Positions 6,090 through 6,995 of a stretch of 6,995 bases of DNA are shown piece after piece (position 1 is the stretch's first letter; every line of letters starts with the position of its first letter). Origin of the DNA: SZAS-79 sp038319115 (GTDB lineage: Bacteria > Pseudomonadota > Gammaproteobacteria > Burkholderiales > SG8-39); the NCBI GenBank assembly GCA_038319115.1, contig JBBQCV010000194.1, forward strand, positions 1-6,995, read 5' to 3'. Below the pieces are notes generated by a model. That model was not told where the DNA came from, did no database searches, and was given only the letters and a program-made list of their open reading frames with translations. Both the position numbers and the translations under genes were made by a program.

Positions 6090-6995
6090 CTAGGCTGGCA
6101 GCGCCGTGTAGCGCCCCAGCCGGACCATCGTCGTTCCCGGTTTCTTGTGCGCGAGCGAAGGCATCACCAACACGCAGTCGTCGTAGGGCGTGCGCCACAC
6201 GGTTTCGCCCGCCCCATCTGAGTCATAGGCGACGGGAGTGCCGGCTTTGGGGATCACCTGCAGGCCGCGCCAGTCGGAGGCGAACCGGAAAGCCATGCTT
6301 TTGGCCACCACCGGCTCGGTCACGCGCAATACCCGCTGCACCTGCGGCGAAGCGATGCGCAGGCGTGGCTTGGCGAACCCATCGTCCACGGTGCCGGTGG
6401 CCGCCAAGAAGCGCAGGACCGTGTCGATCGCCACGTCCACCGACCCCTTGGCCCAGTGCTGGCCGCATTCGATCAGCACAGCCGCGCGCGCGCTGGCCGG
6501 GTCGGCAAACCCGCCACGCTCGATCATGCGCAGCCCCGCCGGGTGACCGGTGTCGATGAGCAGGCATTCGGGCACGCCCACCTTGAGCGCGAAGCGCGCC
6601 CCCTTGTCCACCGTCCCGCACACCATGATCGGCGCGCTGGGCTCGTGCATCGAATGCAGGTCGAGCAGGAAATCGGCCGCATCCACGAAGGGGCGCAGTT
6701 CGCGCGCGCGGCGCAATTCGGCCGAATCGCGGGTGCCGGCGAGTTCGCTGTCGGCCCACACGCGGTTGTAGTCCTCGTCGATGTAGCGCGAGCGGTCGGG
6801 AGCGTCGAAATCGAAGCGCGCGAAGGCGGCCACGTTCGCGAACGCGACGGTGAGCTTGCCGGCGCGTGGCCGCAGCCCGTCGCGCAACAGCGTGTCGAGC
6901 GCGATCGCGCCGCAGAATTCGTTGCCGTGCGTAAGCACCTGGATCATCACGCCGGGGCCCGGGCACCCGGAATCGAGCACGCTCACGAAATCGAC
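6090..6995 (-). CDS. Succinylglutamate desuccinylase/aspartoacylase family zinc hydrolase, N-terminus cut by the window edge
   Basis: The frame is open through the right edge: codons for VDF precede the GTG at 6984-6986, so that GTG is not evidence of a start. It ends at a TAG (6090-6092), giving 301 visible residues; probably only a short N-terminal piece is missing. Numbering from the edge, the zinc motif is THGNE (22-26, ligands His23 and Glu26), the substrate-binding DYNR is at 75-78, the third zinc ligand is His114 in DLHSMHE, and the catalytic glutamate is probably Glu176 in LIECGQH. This is the AstE/AspA branch of the M14 carboxypeptidase-like fold, which removes acyl groups from N-acyl amino acids. 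The C-terminal third (about 210-301) is the beta-rich domain common in the family. The substrate cannot be told from sequence alone: nothing visible shows an arginine-degradation (ast) operon, and the downstream gene is the selD fusion. Confidence 0.9.
   Translation of the reverse strand, partial: VDFVSVLDSGCPGPGVMIQVLTHGNEFCGAIALDTLLRDGLRPRAGKLTVAFANVAAFARFDFDAPDRSRYIDEDYNRVWADSELAGTRDSAELRRARELRPFVDAADFLLDLHSMHEPSAPIMVCGTVDKGARFALKVGVPECLLIDTGHPAGLRMIERGGFADPASARAAVLIECGQHWAKGSVDVAIDTVLRFLAATGTVDDGFAKPRLRIASPQVQRVLRVTEPVVAKSMAFRFASDWRGLQVIPKAGTPVAYDSDGAGETVWRTPYDDCVLVMPSLAHKKPGTTMVRLGRYTALPA

Noticed and set aside
4841..6559. 572-codon open frame on the + strand opposite the selD fusion and the hydrolase gene
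   Set aside because: It spans the junction of two clearly recognisable minus-strand genes, has no family motifs, and is the usual antisense shadow in GC-rich DNA.
6984..6986. GTG as the start of the aspartoacylase-like gene
   Set aside because: The frame continues to the window edge and the family has residues before this point, so the gene is simply truncated by the window.
1..6995. CRISPR arrays, tRNA or rRNA genes, insertion sequences, attachment sites
   Set aside because: No regularly spaced repeats, cloverleaf-like segments, transposase motifs or flanking terminal repeats were seen on reading.

Overview
The window comes from a GC-rich chromosome, most likely of a proteobacterium. Betaproteobacteria fits best, judging by the codon use, by a NAD(P)H-dehydrogenase-like/SelD fusion and by the style of the short-chain dehydrogenase and isomerase genes. 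The taxon is an inference from protein flavour, not from a marker gene. Gene packing is dense. No tRNA, rRNA, transposase, CRISPR array or phage gene was seen.

Layout, left to right. Positions 2-160 (+) are the last 52 codons of a gene cut by the window edge, possibly the tRNA 2-selenouridine synthase MnmH. Positions 251-2007 (+) hold a two-gene operon. The first gene encodes an SDR-fold protein whose catalytic Ser and Tyr positions are Ala and Phe. The second encodes a kappa-GST/2-hydroxychromene-2-carboxylate isomerase domain fused to a C-terminal NTF2/SnoaL-like domain. Positions 2147-2812 (-) encode an ArsR-type winged-helix regulator fused to a rhodanese domain. It is divergent from a sterol desaturase/fatty acid hydroxylase family membrane protein ending at 3798 (+). 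The short region between them carries a near-perfect palindrome (2828-2851), flanked or overlapped by promoter elements for both directions. That is the layout of a self-regulated, sulfur- or redox-responsive divergent unit. Positions 3788-6995 (-) hold an operon read from the right edge: a partial aspartoacylase/succinylglutamate desuccinylase (M14-like zinc hydrolase) gene, then, after 19 bp, a 760-residue fusion of an FAD/NAD-dependent oxidoreductase with selenophosphate synthetase (SelD).

Themes. SelD makes selenophosphate, and if the truncated left-hand gene is MnmH, which uses selenophosphate, selenium metabolism brackets the window. The rhodanese-coupled regulator adds sulfur/persulfide chemistry in the middle. 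The most testable new points are: the ArsR-rhodanese operator and its divergent control of a di-iron membrane oxygenase; the cysteine-free DNA-binding domain of that regulator; the uncertain, possibly translationally coupled start of the oxygenase; the isomerase-NTF2 fusion; and the SDR with a lost catalytic dyad.
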